A DNA stretch of 37,803 nt from JAHEIJ01 sp040235565 (lineage in GTDB: Bacteria; Pseudomonadota; Gammaproteobacteria; UBA6429; Thiohalophilaceae): contig JBECLA010000103.1 of assembly GCA_040235565.1 (NCBI GenBank), positions 1 through 37,803 of the forward strand. The letters run 5' to 3'. The notes beneath the pieces are model-generated. The model saw only the letters and a list, made by a program, of their open reading frames with translations, had not been told where the DNA came from and made no database searches. Below are positions 1 to 8,118 of this stretch, piece by piece. Position numbers and translations under genes: made by a program. Within the stretch, counting starts at the first letter, position 1. Each line of letters opens with the position of its first letter.

Positions 1-228
1 CTTTACCTCAGCTGAGGTACGAACCGAGAACTGCCCCGCCGGGGCGACCACGCGTTGACAAAGATTGCCAAAGATGTCCGTATATTCCTGGACGGGAACA
101 CTGGGCGATAAGGTGTAGCTCTCGCGCGTTATCCATTGCTCAATACCACTGCGGGGGCGCAGCATAAGGATCAACGGCGTGGCGTCGTCGAATACGAGTT
201 CGAGATTACACGTTGTCCGCATCCACAT
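1..228 (-). CDS. Transglutaminase-like protein, N-terminal part (runs off the left edge)
   Basis: An open minus-strand frame starts at ATG 228-226 and reaches the window edge without a stop (76 codons seen). The residues match the N-terminal beta domain found in front of bacterial transglutaminase-like cysteine peptidases: an LMLRPRSG stretch near residue 22, then PVQEYTDIFGNLCQRVVAPAG near residues 50-70. The catalytic Cys-His-Asp core would lie beyond the edge and cannot be checked. A GAGG sits about 10 bases before the ATG. A second in-frame ATG lies two codons in. It follows ybbP on the same strand after a 117-base gap, which may hold its promoter. Family assignment is good; the substrate is unknown. 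Confidence 0.75.
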   Translation of the reverse strand, partial: MWMRTTCNLELVFDDATPLILMLRPRSGIEQWITRESYTLSPSVPVQEYTDIFGNLCQRVVAPAGQFSVRTSAEVK

Positions 229-345
229 TATGCGCTTGCCTCATCTGACTCAAAGATGGCGTAATAATAGGCCAGGGATCCAGCAGAGCCTGCACAGGCA
301 CACAGGTTCAAAATGATCGTTTCATTTATCCTGTTGAAACGTTCG

Positions 346-2877
346 CTAGACACCCTGTCGTAACGATACTACCGGTGGTTGAGTAAGGACGGTGCGGGTG
401 CCCAACACCCCAGCCAGCCCCACAATGGCGACCCCAACGCCGATTCTGGCGATACCGATCATCGGGTTGAATTGATACGGAAAGTGAAATATCTGTGCCG
501 CCAACACCCATGCTAATGCCGTCGCGGCCAGTCCCGCAAGTAAGCCGGCCAGGGCACCGAGGGTAATAAACTCGGCAATCAGCCCGCGCAGTAACACCGG
601 TCTGCGCGCCCCCAGGGTGCGTAACACGGCACTTTCGAAGCGGCGTTCATCCTGGTTGGCCTGAATCGCCGCGTATAACACCGCCAGGCCGGCCAGCAAG
701 GTAAACAGGAAAATAAATTCCACCGCCAGCACAACACGATCCATGATGCTGCGCACGCGGTCCATGATCGCCGCAACATCGATCACCGTGACGTTGGGAA
801 AGCGCTTGACCAGATCACTTAATTGACGTTTTTGTGCGGCATCAAGATACAGACTCGTCACCCAACTGGCCGGATCCTGTTCCAGCACGCCGGGGGGCAC
901 CACGGTAAAGAAATTGATATTGAAGGTGTCCCAGTCAACTTCGCGCAGGTTGCTGATCCGGAACTGGCGCAACGTACCGTTGATATCGAAACTCACCGTG
1001 TCGTTGAGTTTAATGCGCAAGGTGTCCGCCAGTTTGGCTTCCAGCGAGAGCAGGCCCTGGCCGTAATCCGTTTTGTCCCACCACTTGCCAGCCACAATGG
1101 TATTGTCGACTTGCGGAGTGGCGGCCCAGGACAGATTGAATTCGCGTGTCACCATGTGCCTGGCGCGATCGCTTTCGTAATCGTCGGTGCTGACGGTGCG
1201 ATCGTTAATCTGCATCAAGCGCGCGCGCACCATGGGATAGAGTTGCGGCTTGCTAACGCCCTGCTGATCGAAGAATTTCTGAATCTCCGTTACCTGATCC
1301 GGCTGGACGTTGATCAGAAAATGATTCGGCGCATCCGGCGGCAGGCTGCGACGCCAGTCATTCAACAAATCATTGCGCACGGTGGACAGCAGTAACAGCA
1401 CCATGATGCCGAGCCCGAAGGCCACGATCTGGATCACGCTGCTGCCGGGACGCCGCGCAATGTTTGCCAGGCCAAAGCGCCAGGCCACGCCGACGCGCTG
1501 GCGCAAGCGGTTCATGAGTTTAATCAACCCATAGGCTCCCAGCGCCAACAGCAATACGGTCACCAGCATGCCGAGCATGACATAGCTCACTAATCGCAGT
1601 TCACCGATTTGCCAGTACAGCAGTACGCCCATGCTGAGCAACACACCGAGATACACCAGCCCGGCCCGCACCGGTGCGCCGGTTTGATCGCGACGCAAAA
1701 CACGCAATGGCGGCACATTCTTTAACGCCAGTAACGGCGGCAAGGCAAACCCCAGCAACAGGATCACGCCGGTGGCATAGCCGAGGATCAGGGGGCGCAA
1801 GGACGGCGCGGGCAAGCTAATGAGCAACAGTTGATCCAGGATGCGGGTGATCCCCAGTTGAGTCAGTAACCCCAGGACACAGCCGACACTGCTGGCCAGC
1901 AGCGCGAGCCACAGCATTTCCAGGCTGAACATGCGTATGATGTTGCGCTGGGTCGCCCCCAGACAGCGCAACATGGCACTGGTATCGAGATGCCGTTGGG
2001 CAAACCGCCGCGCGGCGGTGGCCACCGCCACCCCGGCAAGCAACACGCTGATCAGGGCGGCCAGACCGAGAAAGCGTTGCGCCCGTTCCAGGGCGGCCCG
2101 CAGTTCCGGCCGGCCCTCTTTGACACTCAGCAACCGTTCCCCCGGTTGCAGTTGTTGCCTGAGGTAACGCCGGTAGTCGTTGATCGCGTTGGCGGGTCCG
2201 CCGAGTAACAGCCGATGATTCACCAGCGCGCCGGTAGTGATCAAGCGGGTGGCGGCAACATCGTCCGCATGCATCAACACCCGCGGTGCGACACTGAACA
2301 TGTCCCCGCCGCGGTCCGGTTCATACACCAGCACCTGACTGATGCGAAACGGCATGGCCCCGAGTTGCAGCGTATCGCCAACGTTCAGTTGCAGGGTTTG
2401 TAACAGGCGGGGTTCCACCCACACTTCGCCGCGGGCCGGGATGGTCTGCGTGGCCCGGTCTTCGCCATAGGGTGCATCGGCAATGCGAAGTGCCCCCCGG
2501 ATGGGATAGTGATCGGTCACGGCTTTGACTTCCGCCAGTTGCGGCCGGTCGTGGGCCACCGCCACGCTGCGAAACTGGGTGGTCTGCGCCTGGGTTAAAC
2601 CGCGTTGCTCGGCGGCCTGGATATAGTCGCGCTTGATCTGACGCGAGGAACTGATCACCAGATCGGCGGCGATCAGCTCGGCGGCCTGTTGATTCAGGCC
2701 GCGTTCGACCCGATCGATAAAGAAACTCACCGCGGTGACACTGGTGACCGCGATGATCAGTGCAATGGCGAGGATGCGCAGTTCACCACCGCGCCAGTCC
2801 CGCCACAACATGCGCCAGGAAAAGGCCAGACTGGTTTGCGACTGGATCCGGATAATGGGGGGATCGGCGTTGGCCAT
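346..2877 (-). CDS. ybbP: FtsX/MacB-family ABC transporter permease, YbbP-like
   Basis: This 843-residue inner-membrane protein has two FtsX-type permease blocks, as in E. coli YbbP (about 800 residues). A first membrane helix near residues 31-52 (LRILAIALIIAVTSVTAVSF) is followed by a large periplasmic region. Helices then cluster near residues 260-500, and three more lie near 710-840, inside the second FtsX block (VFIFLFTLLAGLAVLYAAIQ, then LRTLGARR). Its start lies 2 bases after the ybbA stop, so the two genes are almost certainly co-translated, YbbA being the ATPase. In other bacteria the pair belongs to the lipoprotein-release/MacB-like class of mechanotransmitting exporters; its cargo is not settled. 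No truncation is visible. Confidence 0.9.
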   Translation of the reverse strand: MANADPPIIRIQSQTSLAFSWRMLWRDWRGGELRILAIALIIAVTSVTAVSFFIDRVERGLNQQAAELIAADLVISSSRQIKRDYIQAAEQRGLTQAQTTQFRSVAVAHDRPQLAEVKAVTDHYPIRGALRIADAPYGEDRATQTIPARGEVWVEPRLLQTLQLNVGDTLQLGAMPFRISQVLVYEPDRGGDMFSVAPRVLMHADDVAATRLITTGALVNHRLLLGGPANAINDYRRYLRQQLQPGERLLSVKEGRPELRAALERAQRFLGLAALISVLLAGVAVATAARRFAQRHLDTSAMLRCLGATQRNIIRMFSLEMLWLALLASSVGCVLGLLTQLGITRILDQLLLISLPAPSLRPLILGYATGVILLLGFALPPLLALKNVPPLRVLRRDQTGAPVRAGLVYLGVLLSMGVLLYWQIGELRLVSYVMLGMLVTVLLLALGAYGLIKLMNRLRQRVGVAWRFGLANIARRPGSSVIQIVAFGLGIMVLLLLSTVRNDLLNDWRRSLPPDAPNHFLINVQPDQVTEIQKFFDQQGVSKPQLYPMVRARLMQINDRTVSTDDYESDRARHMVTREFNLSWAATPQVDNTIVAGKWWDKTDYGQGLLSLEAKLADTLRIKLNDTVSFDINGTLRQFRISNLREVDWDTFNINFFTVVPPGVLEQDPASWVTSLYLDAAQKRQLSDLVKRFPNVTVIDVAAIMDRVRSIMDRVVLAVEFIFLFTLLAGLAVLYAAIQANQDERRFESAVLRTLGARRPVLLRGLIAEFITLGALAGLLAGLAATALAWVLAAQIFHFPYQFNPMIGIARIGVGVAIVGLAGVLGTRTVLTQPPVVSLRQGV

Positions 2878-2879
2878 GT

Positions 2880-3590
2880 TCAGCAGCCCACGTCGCTGAT
2901 TACTTCGCCGGGATTGACCAGACGTCCGCCATCCAGGTGCAGGCGCCGGTCACAATGTTCGGCAAGGGATTCGTCGTGGGTGGCCATGATCAGGGTGGTA
3001 CCCTGCTCCCGGTTCAGCGCAAACAACAGGTCGATAATCCGTTTCCCGGTTTGTTGATCCAGGTTGCCGGTGGGTTCATCCGCGAACAGCAGTTGCGGCT
3101 GGGCGGCAAAGGCCCGGGCAATGGCGCAACGTTGTTGTTCGCCACCGGAAAGTTGGTTGGGGTAATGCGTGAGGCGATCACCAAGCCCGACCCGATCGAG
3201 CAAGTCGCTTGCCAGCCCACGGGGATTTGCCGCGCCGCCCAGTTCCAGCGGCAACATGACATTCTCCAGGGCGGTGAGCCCGGTCAGCAACTGAAAGTTC
3301 TGAAACACAAAGCCGATGGTTTCGGCACGCAACAGGGCGCGCCCGTCTTCACCCAGGGCGCCCAGGTCCTGGCCCGCAATGATGACCTGCCCGGCGGTGG
3401 GAACATCCAGCCCGGCCAGCAGTCCCAGCAGTGTGGTCTTGCCGGAACCGGAAGCGCCCAGCACCGCCACCGAGGTGCCGGTGGGAATGCTAAAGTTGAT
3501 ATCATCGAGGATGGTTAACGGGCCTTCGCTGGTGGTGACCCGCTTTCCCAGTTGAATGGCCTGAACAAACGCTGATTGTTGCGAACCCAT
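2880..3590 (-). CDS. ybbA: ABC transporter ATP-binding protein, YbbA-like (LolD/MacB class)
   Basis: This is the ATPase partner of the YbbP permease, 236 residues from ATG 3590. It has Walker A GASGSGKT at residues 45-52, a Q-loop in GFVFQNFQLL, the signature LSGGEQQR, Walker B LLFADEP followed by the D-loop GNLD, and a switch histidine in MATHD. I chose ATG 3590 because AGGAG lies 10 bases upstream and the protein then has the family length. The frame stays open to 3671, but that extension has no family similarity. The start codon overlaps the divergent tesA start on the same CATG, and the stop is 2 bases before ybbP. The divergent layout with tesA is also known in E. coli. Confidence 0.93.
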   Translation of the reverse strand: MGSQQSAFVQAIQLGKRVTTSEGPLTILDDINFSIPTGTSVAVLGASGSGKTTLLGLLAGLDVPTAGQVIIAGQDLGALGEDGRALLRAETIGFVFQNFQLLTGLTALENVMLPLELGGAANPRGLASDLLDRVGLGDRLTHYPNQLSGGEQQRCAIARAFAAQPQLLFADEPTGNLDQQTGKRIIDLLFALNREQGTTLIMATHDESLAEHCDRRLHLDGGRLVNPGEVISDVGC

Positions 3591-4227
3591 GCTGAAAAAA
3601 CTCCTGTTCCTTCCCCTGCTGTGGTGGGCTGTGACACTCCCGGCCGCGGAGGTTTCGACGCCGGCCACCATCCTGGTCCTCGGTGACAGTATCAGTGCCG
3701 CCTATGGTATCAATACTAATGAGGGCTGGGTCGCACTATTGCAACAGCGCCTCAACCAAAAAGGCTTTAACTATCGTGTGGTTAATGCCAGTGTCAGTGG
3801 TGATACCACCCGCACCGGGCTCAATCGCCTGGCCGCTGCGCTGCAACAGCATCACCCCGCCATCGTGATCGTCGCACTGGGTGGTAACGATGGCTTGCGC
3901 GGCTTACCGTTCAGTGAAATCGAAACCAGCCTCACCGGGATCATTCAACAATCTCAGCAGCACGGGGCGCAGGTGCTCCTGGCCGGCGTCAGGCTGCCGC
4001 CGAATTACGGGGCGTTTTATAACAGCCGCTTTGCGTCCCTGTTTCAACAATTGAGCGAGACCTATCAGGTGGCGCTGGTGCCGAAACTGCTCGACCGGGT
4101 ATCCGATCACCGCGAGCTGATGCAGGCAGACGGGATCCACCCGACCGCTGCAGCGCAGCCGCAGATCCTCGACAATGTCTGGCCGCATTTGCAGCCAGTC
4201 CTGGCGACTCAACAGGCCTCGCATTGA
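3589..4227 (+). CDS. tesA: Periplasmic GDSL esterase / acyl-CoA thioesterase I (TesA)
   Basis: This 212-residue SGNH hydrolase cleaves thioesters and esters of medium and long acyl chains in the periplasm. An N-terminal signal peptide (MLKKLLFLPLLWW, probable cleavage after LPAA near residue 20) is followed by block I GDSIS with nucleophile Ser34, block II NASVSGDTTRTG (Gly), block III GGNDGL (Asn) and block V DGIHP, which supplies the catalytic Asp and His. The length matches E. coli TesA. ATG 3589 overlaps the divergent ybbA start, and no good Shine-Dalgarno is visible, so its promoter and leader must lie inside ybbA. The 3' end overlaps the convergent DUF6279 gene by 19 bases. Confidence 0.92.
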   Translation: MLKKLLFLPLLWWAVTLPAAEVSTPATILVLGDSISAAYGINTNEGWVALLQQRLNQKGFNYRVVNASVSGDTTRTGLNRLAAALQQHHPAIVIVALGGNDGLRGLPFSEIETSLTGIIQQSQQHGAQVLLAGVRLPPNYGAFYNSRFASLFQQLSETYQVALVPKLLDRVSDHRELMQADGIHPTAAAQPQILDNVWPHLQPVLATQQASH

Positions 4228-5081
4228 GAACTTGCTTCACGCTGCCCCTCTGCGGCCAGCTCGTGAAACAACTTAACGTACTTGTCGACGCGTTGATTGA
4301 AATGCCGGCGCTGTTTATCGGTCAGGGTATGGGCGACATCGACGATCAGGCGGGAAATGACCTGTCGATTGTGTTCCAGCATGTGCTTGTAGGTGGCGCT
4401 GCGTAACGACTCCGGGTCCACGAACAGGGTTTGCATTGCCAGACGCAGACTGTTGCCCGCCTGCTGCGTTTCCAGGACGCGTTTTAACTGCCGTTGCCAG
4501 CGTAAGCGCATTTGCAGCGATTGCTTCGCGATGGGTTGCAATTCCCGCGCGGCGGTCTGAATCCATTGCCGTTGTGATTCAGTGAGGGAACCCAGCCAGC
4601 TCTCGAAGCTGTCTTCCAGGCGTTCGGTGTAGTTGTCGCGTTGCTGCTGGCGCGTGACCTTGATATAGCGGTCCTCGTAGTCGGCGTTTTTGGCGGCGAA
4701 ACTTTCAAACAGTTCGGCCTGTTGTGTCGGACTCAGGCCGGGTAACAGCACCGCCATGTCATCGGCAAAGCGCATCATCAAGGCCCGCCAGTAGAGCAAC
4801 AATTCCAGGGTATGTTGCTCGACCTGTGCCTCGGTCAGACCGTGTTGCACATCGTATTTCACGCTGTGCAACCAGATGGCATACACCGGCAATTGCGTGG
4901 TGCGATGCCATGCCAGGGTTTTGGCCAAACGTTGTTTCAGCGCGATTTGCTGGGCACTGTCTAACTCGACATACCGTTCCAGGTAGTTGCCAAGCACCCA
5001 GTCGAGCCGGTTATAGCTGGCCTTGAGGGTACATCCCCCGATCATCAGGGCAACCAGGCTGAGCAGCAGGATTTTAGGCAT
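4209..5081 (-). CDS. DUF6279 family lipoprotein
   Basis: A 290-residue protein with a lipoprotein signal: hydrophobic LLLSLVALMI, then lipobox IGGC with Cys17 as the lipidated residue. The mature part is helical and rich in Gln, Arg and Leu (YNRLDWVLGNYLERYVELDSAQQ near residues 23-45). That opening is typical of the DUF6279 lipoproteins found in Gammaproteobacteria. No enzyme motif is visible and the function is unknown. The gene stands alone: a terminator separates it from the multicopper oxidase operon upstream, and its last 19 bases run antisense to the end of tesA. Confidence 0.8.
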   Translation of the reverse strand: MPKILLLSLVALMIGGCTLKASYNRLDWVLGNYLERYVELDSAQQIALKQRLAKTLAWHRTTQLPVYAIWLHSVKYDVQHGLTEAQVEQHTLELLLYWRALMMRFADDMAVLLPGLSPTQQAELFESFAAKNADYEDRYIKVTRQQQRDNYTERLEDSFESWLGSLTESQRQWIQTAARELQPIAKQSLQMRLRWQRQLKRVLETQQAGNSLRLAMQTLFVDPESLRSATYKHMLEHNRQVISRLIVDVAHTLTDKQRRHFNQRVDKYVKLFHELAAEGQREASSQCEAC

Positions 5082-5157
5082 GGGTAAGACGGCTATCGTG
5101 ACTCCGCTCTATGCAGTATAGGACCCCGGTGTGGCGGGATGGCTCCCCGCTGGACAT

Positions 5158-5183
5158 AAAAAAAGAGGGGCAAGGCCCCTCTC
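5158..5183 (-). terminator. Rho-independent terminator of the multicopper oxidase operon
   Basis: Read on the minus strand, a perfect 7-bp GC-rich stem (AGAGGGG / CCCCTCT, plus-strand arms 5176-5182 and 5164-5170) with a 5-base loop is followed directly by a run of T. It lies about 30 bases past the stop at 5211. No T-run follows on the plus strand, so it acts in one direction. Confidence 0.88.
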
Positions 5184-5210
5184 GGTTTGCCGTCAGACTG
5201 GCAGTGATGG

Positions 5211-6302
5211 TTATGAGGTGACTGTGATGCGGGTGCGGGCCGTGCCCAGTACCGCGCCGGTGATCCAGTCCCTGATATCGATTTCCACCGTGTATTGACC
5301 GGATGATGATGGCTGGATGATGCAGTCATACCGTTCGGCCGAAACCGCATCGATACTGCCGGTCATAAAGGATTGCGGTAACGGCCGGCCATCGGAGGCC
5401 ACCACTTCCGCCTGCAGCCCGCCGAAGCGGATCTGCTGTGGCAGGTAGCCGGCGCAGATGTAGCGCACCAGCAAGCGTTGCCCGACCTGCATGTTCACCG
5501 CCACGCCCGGTGCGGTCAGCGCCGACTGGGCGCCATCCACGCCGCTGATCACGAAGTAATCGGGATTGAGCCGGTTCAAACCGACATCGCCGCCACAGGT
5601 TCCCGCGGTCCAGTCGAGGCTATGCCAGGAGGAGTCGATTTCATCCACCGCCCAGATGGCTTCGAGATCATAGCCGGGACCGCCGTCGAACGCGGTACCG
5701 GGACCGCCGGGGGGATCGACAATCAGGGCGCCATACATTCCCATTTCCGCGTGCAACACCGTGTTGGTGTGACAGTGATAGAAATAGGTGCCGGCATGCA
5801 TCGGCCGCCACTGGTAGGTGTAATTGCCATTCACGTCCCAGGAGATGTGGCCCACACCATCACTGCGGTATTCCGGTTCGATCCCATGGTGGTGGATGGT
5901 GTGGTACATCATCATGCCGACTTGCAGCTGGGTCTGGACCACCTGGCCCTGCCGCACCCGCATCGGTGCCGAGGGAAAGGTCCCGCCTCCCATGCCATCG
6001 CCACCCATCCCGCCGCCACCGCCGCCGGTATCGGGAAATCCCCACATGTTGACGACATTGCCGTCATCCATGGTCATGGGGATATTCATGTCGATGCCGC
6101 GGCTGAACACCACGTCGGGATCGGGATCCAGCGCCGGCACTTCCGCCGGTCGAATGGGATAGACGTAGCAGGCATTGCCCATGCCGCCACCGCCCATACC
6201 ACCGCCATCATCACCGCCCATGCCACCGCCGCCATCCATACTGCCGGAGGAGGTGCTGGTCATGCCCGACCCGTCGTCACTATAGCTGCGTCTTCTTCCC
6301 AT
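5211..6302 (-). CDS. Multicopper oxidase half 2: Met/Gly-rich head plus two cupredoxin domains
   Basis: This 363-residue protein has a low-complexity Gly/Met/Asp head (residues about 11-45, a second stretch about 93-107) and then two cupredoxin-like domains. The first carries copper-ligand motifs: HTIHHHG at residues 134-140 and YHCHTNTVLHAEMGM at 175-189, that is HCH plus a downstream His and Met, as in a type 1 site joined to type 2/3 ligands. The second (about 205-363) has no obvious ligand cluster. There is no signal peptide, unlike the gene before it. A strong GGGGGAG lies 7 bases before the ATG. The ATG is in the same frame as the upstream half, after one TAA and five codons. It probably forms a heteromeric oxidase with that protein. 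The substrate (copper, manganese, phenolic) is not evident. Confidence 0.82.
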   Translation of the reverse strand: MGRRRSYSDDGSGMTSTSSGSMDGGGGMGGDDGGGMGGGGMGNACYVYPIRPAEVPALDPDPDVVFSRGIDMNIPMTMDDGNVVNMWGFPDTGGGGGGMGGDGMGGGTFPSAPMRVRQGQVVQTQLQVGMMMYHTIHHHGIEPEYRSDGVGHISWDVNGNYTYQWRPMHAGTYFYHCHTNTVLHAEMGMYGALIVDPPGGPGTAFDGGPGYDLEAIWAVDEIDSSWHSLDWTAGTCGGDVGLNRLNPDYFVISGVDGAQSALTAPGVAVNMQVGQRLLVRYICAGYLPQQIRFGGLQAEVVASDGRPLPQSFMTGSIDAVSAERYDCIIQPSSSGQYTVEIDIRDWITGAVLGTARTRITVTS

Positions 6303-6317
6303 AATGCTCTCCCCCGT

Positions 6318-7355
6318 TTAATTCGAGTGGTAATAGATGTCAGTCAAGGCACCGAACATATACAGGCCACCGCCGGCGGTCTGGGTCATTTCATCATGCA
6401 GGTGCATCGGATAGGCCACGTGCCGATCCTGGTTTTCCGCCTGCACCAGGCTGCTGTTGGTGACCGGCGGCCACGCATCGGGCGGGGGATCGAAGGGGAA
6501 AATGACATCCACCCCGCCGCCGTTCCCATCCAGCGGCACGATGTCCTTTTCCCAGATGGCGGGACGGATCTGACCGTTGCGGGTGAGCCATTCCATATGA
6601 TTGCCGTGGGTGTGCACCGCATGCTGGGCACGCCCGGCATTCAGGCAGCGGATCAGGGTGCGATCGCCGAGGTGGCCATCGAGCTTGGTGCGGGGATCGG
6701 CCATGGCATCCAGCGCCGGATCCATGTTACCCGGTGCATCGGGGGGACGGCCCACCAGTCCGTTGAGCGTGAAATAGCGCGGCGCATGGTTGGCCGGTGG
6801 CGTGCGACCCCGGCGGACGGCATCGTTCACCGCCGGATCGATGTCATTGAAAATCCAGAAGTATTGCTGCATGAAGGTGGGACTGCCGGCATAGACCTGA
6901 TTGCTGCTGCCCTGGGGCATCACCGCCAGGCCACCGTGCAATCCAACCAGACGGTTATAGGGCATGTTGCGCTTGTCATAGTAGAGGTAGGAACCGGGGA
7001 CACCGGCCACAAACTCCACCGTGCGGGTCTGGCCACCCCAGATGGTGCCACTGTCGACCATGCCGTCAATCACAAAACTGTGACTGCTGGACAGACGATT
7101 GACGATGGTGATGCGCACCGTGTCACCCTGTTGCACGATCAGGGATTCCCCCGGCACGTTCAGCGTATTGCTGCTCTGGCTGAAGCCGCGGAAATACACG
7201 CTCACGCCATCGGCCTGGGTAATGTAACCGTCGGTAATATAAAAGGTTTTACTGATGGTCGCAGCGTGGGCACGAGGTACCCAGGGCAAGACTCCTCCCA
7301 TGGCAGCGCTGGCCGCGACCGCAGTACTGACTTTCAGAAAGTCTCTGCGTTTCAC
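6318..7355 (-). CDS. Multicopper oxidase half 1 with Tat signal peptide
   Basis: A 345-residue protein with a twin-arginine leader (KRRDFLK, hydrophobic stretch, PRAHAA near residue 31), so it is exported folded. The first cupredoxin domain (about 35-155) lacks the usual HxH ligand pairs. The second (about 190-345) has VHTHGNH (His248, His250, His253) and MHLHDEM (His318, His320), resembling the HxHGH and HCH motifs of the C-terminal domain of multicopper oxidases, with Met in place of the usual motif's first His and Leu in place of Cys. It therefore seems to supply half of a trinuclear copper site but no type 1 copper. The start is GTG 7355, 6 bases after a perfect GGAGGA. The half-2 gene follows 15 bases downstream in the same frame. 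Confidence 0.83.
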   Translation of the reverse strand: MKRRDFLKVSTAVAASAAMGGVLPWVPRAHAATISKTFYITDGYITQADGVSVYFRGFSQSSNTLNVPGESLIVQQGDTVRITIVNRLSSSHSFVIDGMVDSGTIWGGQTRTVEFVAGVPGSYLYYDKRNMPYNRLVGLHGGLAVMPQGSSNQVYAGSPTFMQQYFWIFNDIDPAVNDAVRRGRTPPANHAPRYFTLNGLVGRPPDAPGNMDPALDAMADPRTKLDGHLGDRTLIRCLNAGRAQHAVHTHGNHMEWLTRNGQIRPAIWEKDIVPLDGNGGGVDVIFPFDPPPDAWPPVTNSSLVQAENQDRHVAYPMHLHDEMTQTAGGGLYMFGALTDIYYHSN

Positions 7356-7395
7356 GTTTTTCCTCCAGATTGAATCGGACGTTGTTGTTATTGGT

Positions 7396-7427
7396 CAACG
7401 TCTTGTGGTTATTATGGTGCGACGTTG
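7396..7427. promoter_or_regulatory. Inverted repeat upstream of the multicopper oxidase operon
   Basis: CAACGTC (7396-7402) and GACGTTG (7421-7427) form a perfect 7-bp inverted repeat with an 18-base spacer, 41-72 bases upstream of the GTG start. It could be an operator or a leader hairpin. No regulator is encoded next to it. Confidence 0.35.
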
Positions 7428-8049
7428 GATATGCGAGGCAGGAGCATGCATCATATTTGTGCAAAGATAAAGAATACTTATAAGTTAATTAAAAAATACA
7501 AATATGCTGAAGTTAAAAATAAACCCATGATTTAATGCGTTTGTTCTATTTTTTCGATAATTTTAATCAGTTATTTATATCTTTTTTATGCAATTAATTT
7601 TGACTGCCCAATATGACTCTCATCGATCACGGTCACAGGGGTGGCCTGACTGCCCTCACCCGGAAATGACGGACGAGTATGCGGGCAGGATCCAGGACCA
7701 GCCAGGTCAGCCCATCACCGAATCGCGTCTGCCTGGCGCCAGCCGGTAGTCATAGCTGCGCTGGCCGAACCATTTCATTCCGGCTTTGTCACACGGATTC
7801 AATACGGAGCTGCGATCCTGTGACGACAGCGTACTGTTTGCGTTGGTCGCGACCGGATTTAATTTAGTATTTAACAAGTTACATTATTTAGTTAATATAG
7901 ATTCTCACCCGAAGGTCAGACACCGCGGCCATGCGCTGCTGATCTCAGGATAGTCATGAAGCGGTAAACCATAATCATGATGTGCACCTCCAGGAATATG
8001 GGCTAAAATCAAAGACTTTCGGGGAGTTTTTCAAGTAGTTGTTAGACTC

Positions 8050-8077
8050 TGGTCACAGCGCCTACTATTAATATAAT
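8050..8077 (+). promoter_or_regulatory. Putative sigma-70 promoter of the gsp operon
   Basis: A perfect -10 box TATAAT (8072-8077) lies 16 bases after TGGTCA (8050-8055), a 4-of-6 match to TTGACA. It is 41 bases upstream of the gspC start and is the only good promoter-like element directly before the T2SS operon. Confidence 0.5.
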
Positions 8078-8118
8078 TAGAATAAACGCCCCCACAACGC
8101 CGAGAAGGATTGATCCAG

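Larger units (their letters stand above)
7356..8118. other. Long non-coding region between the multicopper oxidase and T2SS operons
   Basis: This 763-base divergent spacer holds no convincing gene. About 7440-7620 is strikingly AT-rich and probably carries the oxidase promoter. A 20-codon minus-strand frame starting at ATG 7978 has a perfect GGAGGTG six bases upstream, but nothing else supports it. Fragments around 7600-7870 give protein-like minus-strand stretches interrupted by stops; these may be gene debris. Confidence 0.5.

Noticed and set aside
823..1395. A 190-codon plus-strand frame inside ybbP
   Set aside because: Antisense shadow of a clear FtsX-family permease; no recognisable domain.
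6000..6240. Repeated GGC/ATG-like units resembling a tandem repeat or CRISPR
   Set aside because: These are codons of the Gly/Met-rich head of the oxidase half; there are no regular spacers or conserved repeat unit.
5478..7373. A 631-codon plus-strand open frame across the copper-oxidase genes
   Set aside because: It is antisense to two well-supported oxidase genes with a signal peptide, ligand motifs, Shine-Dalgarno sites and a terminator. Its own sequence is a His/Gly/Ala/Ile-rich shadow of their codon bias.
7679..7867. A 62-codon plus-strand frame in the spacer before gspC
   Set aside because: No Shine-Dalgarno, no family resemblance, odd Ser/Arg/Cys-rich composition.
7919..7978. A 20-codon minus-strand frame with a perfect GGAGGTG before its ATG
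   Set aside because: Very short, no hydrophobic or conserved pattern, and no coupled neighbour; the ribosome-site match may be chance.
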